Positions 63,162 through 64,000 of a stretch of DNA of 64,000 nt are shown here, piece after piece. The stretch is from FW021-bin31 sp964422465. Lineage in GTDB: Bacteria; Bacteroidota; Bacteroidia; Chitinophagales; Chitinophagaceae. The first letter of the stretch is position 1; every line of letters begins with the position of its first letter. The translations under genes were made by a program, and so were the position numbers. The notes below the pieces were generated by a model. That model was not told the DNA's origin. It saw only the letters and a program-made list of their open reading frames with translations, and made no database searches. The stretch spans positions 1-64,000 of the forward strand of contig CAYRBD010000004.1 in assembly GCA_964422465.1 (NCBI GenBank), in the 5' to 3' direction.

Positions 63162-64000
63162 TTATTTCTCATCAGGTATTTCAAAAAATTCGCTCAATAT
63201 CTGGCAATAGTGATCGGCTTTCCCGTTCGCGCTTTTTAACTTCCCTCCAAAAACATTGACCATCCTTTGCACCAGATGAGCGGATAAGGTTTCCAATTCT
63301 TCCGGATTCGCCTGTGTTGTTTTCCGAAAATTTTTTATCTCTTTTTGATGAATTTCTTCCATTTTTTCCTTCATGCCTTTTAGAATAAACGCCTGTTTTC
63401 TTTTCTGGTGCCAGTGTAGGAAATCTTCTATTTTTTCCTCAATAATGGCTCGGGCTCCGGGGATTTCTTTTTTACGAACCTCCAGTGTAGCATCCTGCAC
63501 ATGGGACAACTCATCTATATCTACGACCTTCAGGTTGGGGAGGCTCTTTACTTCTTCACTTACATTATTTGGAATGGATAAATCCACAATCACTTTGTTT
63601 TGTTCACAAATATCTTCTTTATGGATCGTAGGGGTAGAAGCGTTTGTGGCTACCAACACAATGTCTGAATATTTTAATTGATCTGCGAGGGATTCATAAG
63701 GGGCATAGGCCAGACCATGTTGCAGCGCATAGGCTTTTGCCGTTTCTTCGGTACGATTAACCAAAGTAATTTGTCTGGTACCCAGGTAGTTTATAAGATT
63801 CTTGCAGGCATTGCGGCCAATTTTCCCCACTCCCAAAAGTAAAATACGTTTCACTTTAATATCCGGTATCTGTTTCAAATACTGCACTACCGCATAAGAT
63901 ACGGACACGGTACCGGCGCTCAGACCGGTTTCATTTTTTACTTTTTTTGAAGCCTGCAAGACGCTGCTGAGCAGCCGTTCAGTGAAAGCGCCTAACAGTT
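63162..64000 (-). CDS. hemA: Glutamyl-tRNA reductase, 5' end beyond the window
   Basis: The frame enters from the right edge, so only the C-terminal about 279 residues are visible; an internal ATG at 63959 is not the start, since the upstream residues (LGAFTERLLSSVLQ) belong to the family. The NADPH-binding domain is marked by ILLLGVGKIGRNACKNL and TLVNRTEETAKAYA, then DIVLVATNASTPTI, VIVDLSIPNNV and a C-terminal dimerisation helix bundle. It makes glutamate-1-semialdehyde, the first committed step of C5 heme synthesis. The catalytic Cys lies outside the window. Confidence 0.93.
   Translation of the reverse strand, partial: LLGAFTERLLSSVLQASKKVKNETGLSAGTVSVSYAVVQYLKQIPDIKVKRILLLGVGKIGRNACKNLINYLGTRQITLVNRTEETAKAYALQHGLAYAPYESLADQLKYSDIVLVATNASTPTIHKEDICEQNKVIVDLSIPNNVSEEVKSLPNLKVVDIDELSHVQDATLEVRKKEIPGARAIIEEKIEDFLHWHQKRKQAFILKGMKEKMEEIHQKEIKNFRKTTQANPEELETLSAHLVQRMVNVFGGKLKSANGKADHYCQILSEFFEIPDEK

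Overview
The window looks like a scaffold from a member of the phylum Bacteroidota, most likely the family Chitinophagaceae. The evidence is a 2396-residue SprA (type IX secretion and gliding), GldA, secreted proteins with type IX sorting domains, a hybrid two-component regulator of the propeller-kinase-AraC kind, A-rich leaders instead of Shine-Dalgarno sites, and promoters of the TAnnTTTG type. The assignment rests on gene content; no 16S gene is present. Seven runs of exactly 100 N interrupt the sequence. Two of them (30276-30375 and 50761-50860) are flanked by identical 55-bp direct copies and look like unmerged contig overlaps. At least two others hide more sequence than 100 bp.

Region 1 (1-14492, all minus strand) is an accessory locus of exported proteins: a truncated HELGH metallopeptidase-like protein, two paralogous NTF2-like plus beta-barrel proteins, a broken M13 peptidase, a very large T9SS-exported parallel-helix/Ig-like protein, a dimeric alpha-beta-barrel-like protein, and an orphan hybrid two-component regulator. 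Repeated palindromes and a shared leader motif tie the intergenic regions together.

Region 2 (15063-26906) is mostly housekeeping: an SDR enzyme, endonuclease III, an FtsB/DivIC-like protein, enolase and gldA in one minus-strand block; then an SMP-30-like lipoprotein, an MFS exporter, a NudL-type Nudix hydrolase, an MBL-rhodanese protein, a small outer-membrane barrel, NagA, a PepSY-like protein and a lipoprotein.

Region 3 (27160-35220) is the most interesting. A sensor-poor hybrid kinase with its own receiver and HPt domain, a stand-alone receiver, a membrane-anchored HEAT-repeat protein and a processive-type GT2 synthase form one minus-strand block behind a consensus promoter. They converge on a TPR/YaiO outer-membrane barrel, and a propeller/beta-helix lipoprotein is divergent from the kinase. 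I read this as a candidate signal-controlled exopolysaccharide synthesis and export system.

Region 4 (35511-57157) holds an HXXEE/DUF4345 membrane pair, sprA-ruvA, fabH, a GT2, an alpha/beta hydrolase, a type B sorted PKD protein, a nitroreductase, dtd, an HhH protein, acyl-CoA dehydrogenase, recR, hisS, frr, an unpaired transketolase N-terminal half and a DagK-family kinase. Region 5 (57186-64000) is a C5-pathway heme operon in the order hemA-C-D-E-F-B-L on the minus strand, with hemA cut by the window edge. No tRNA, rRNA, CRISPR array or intact insertion sequence was recognised.
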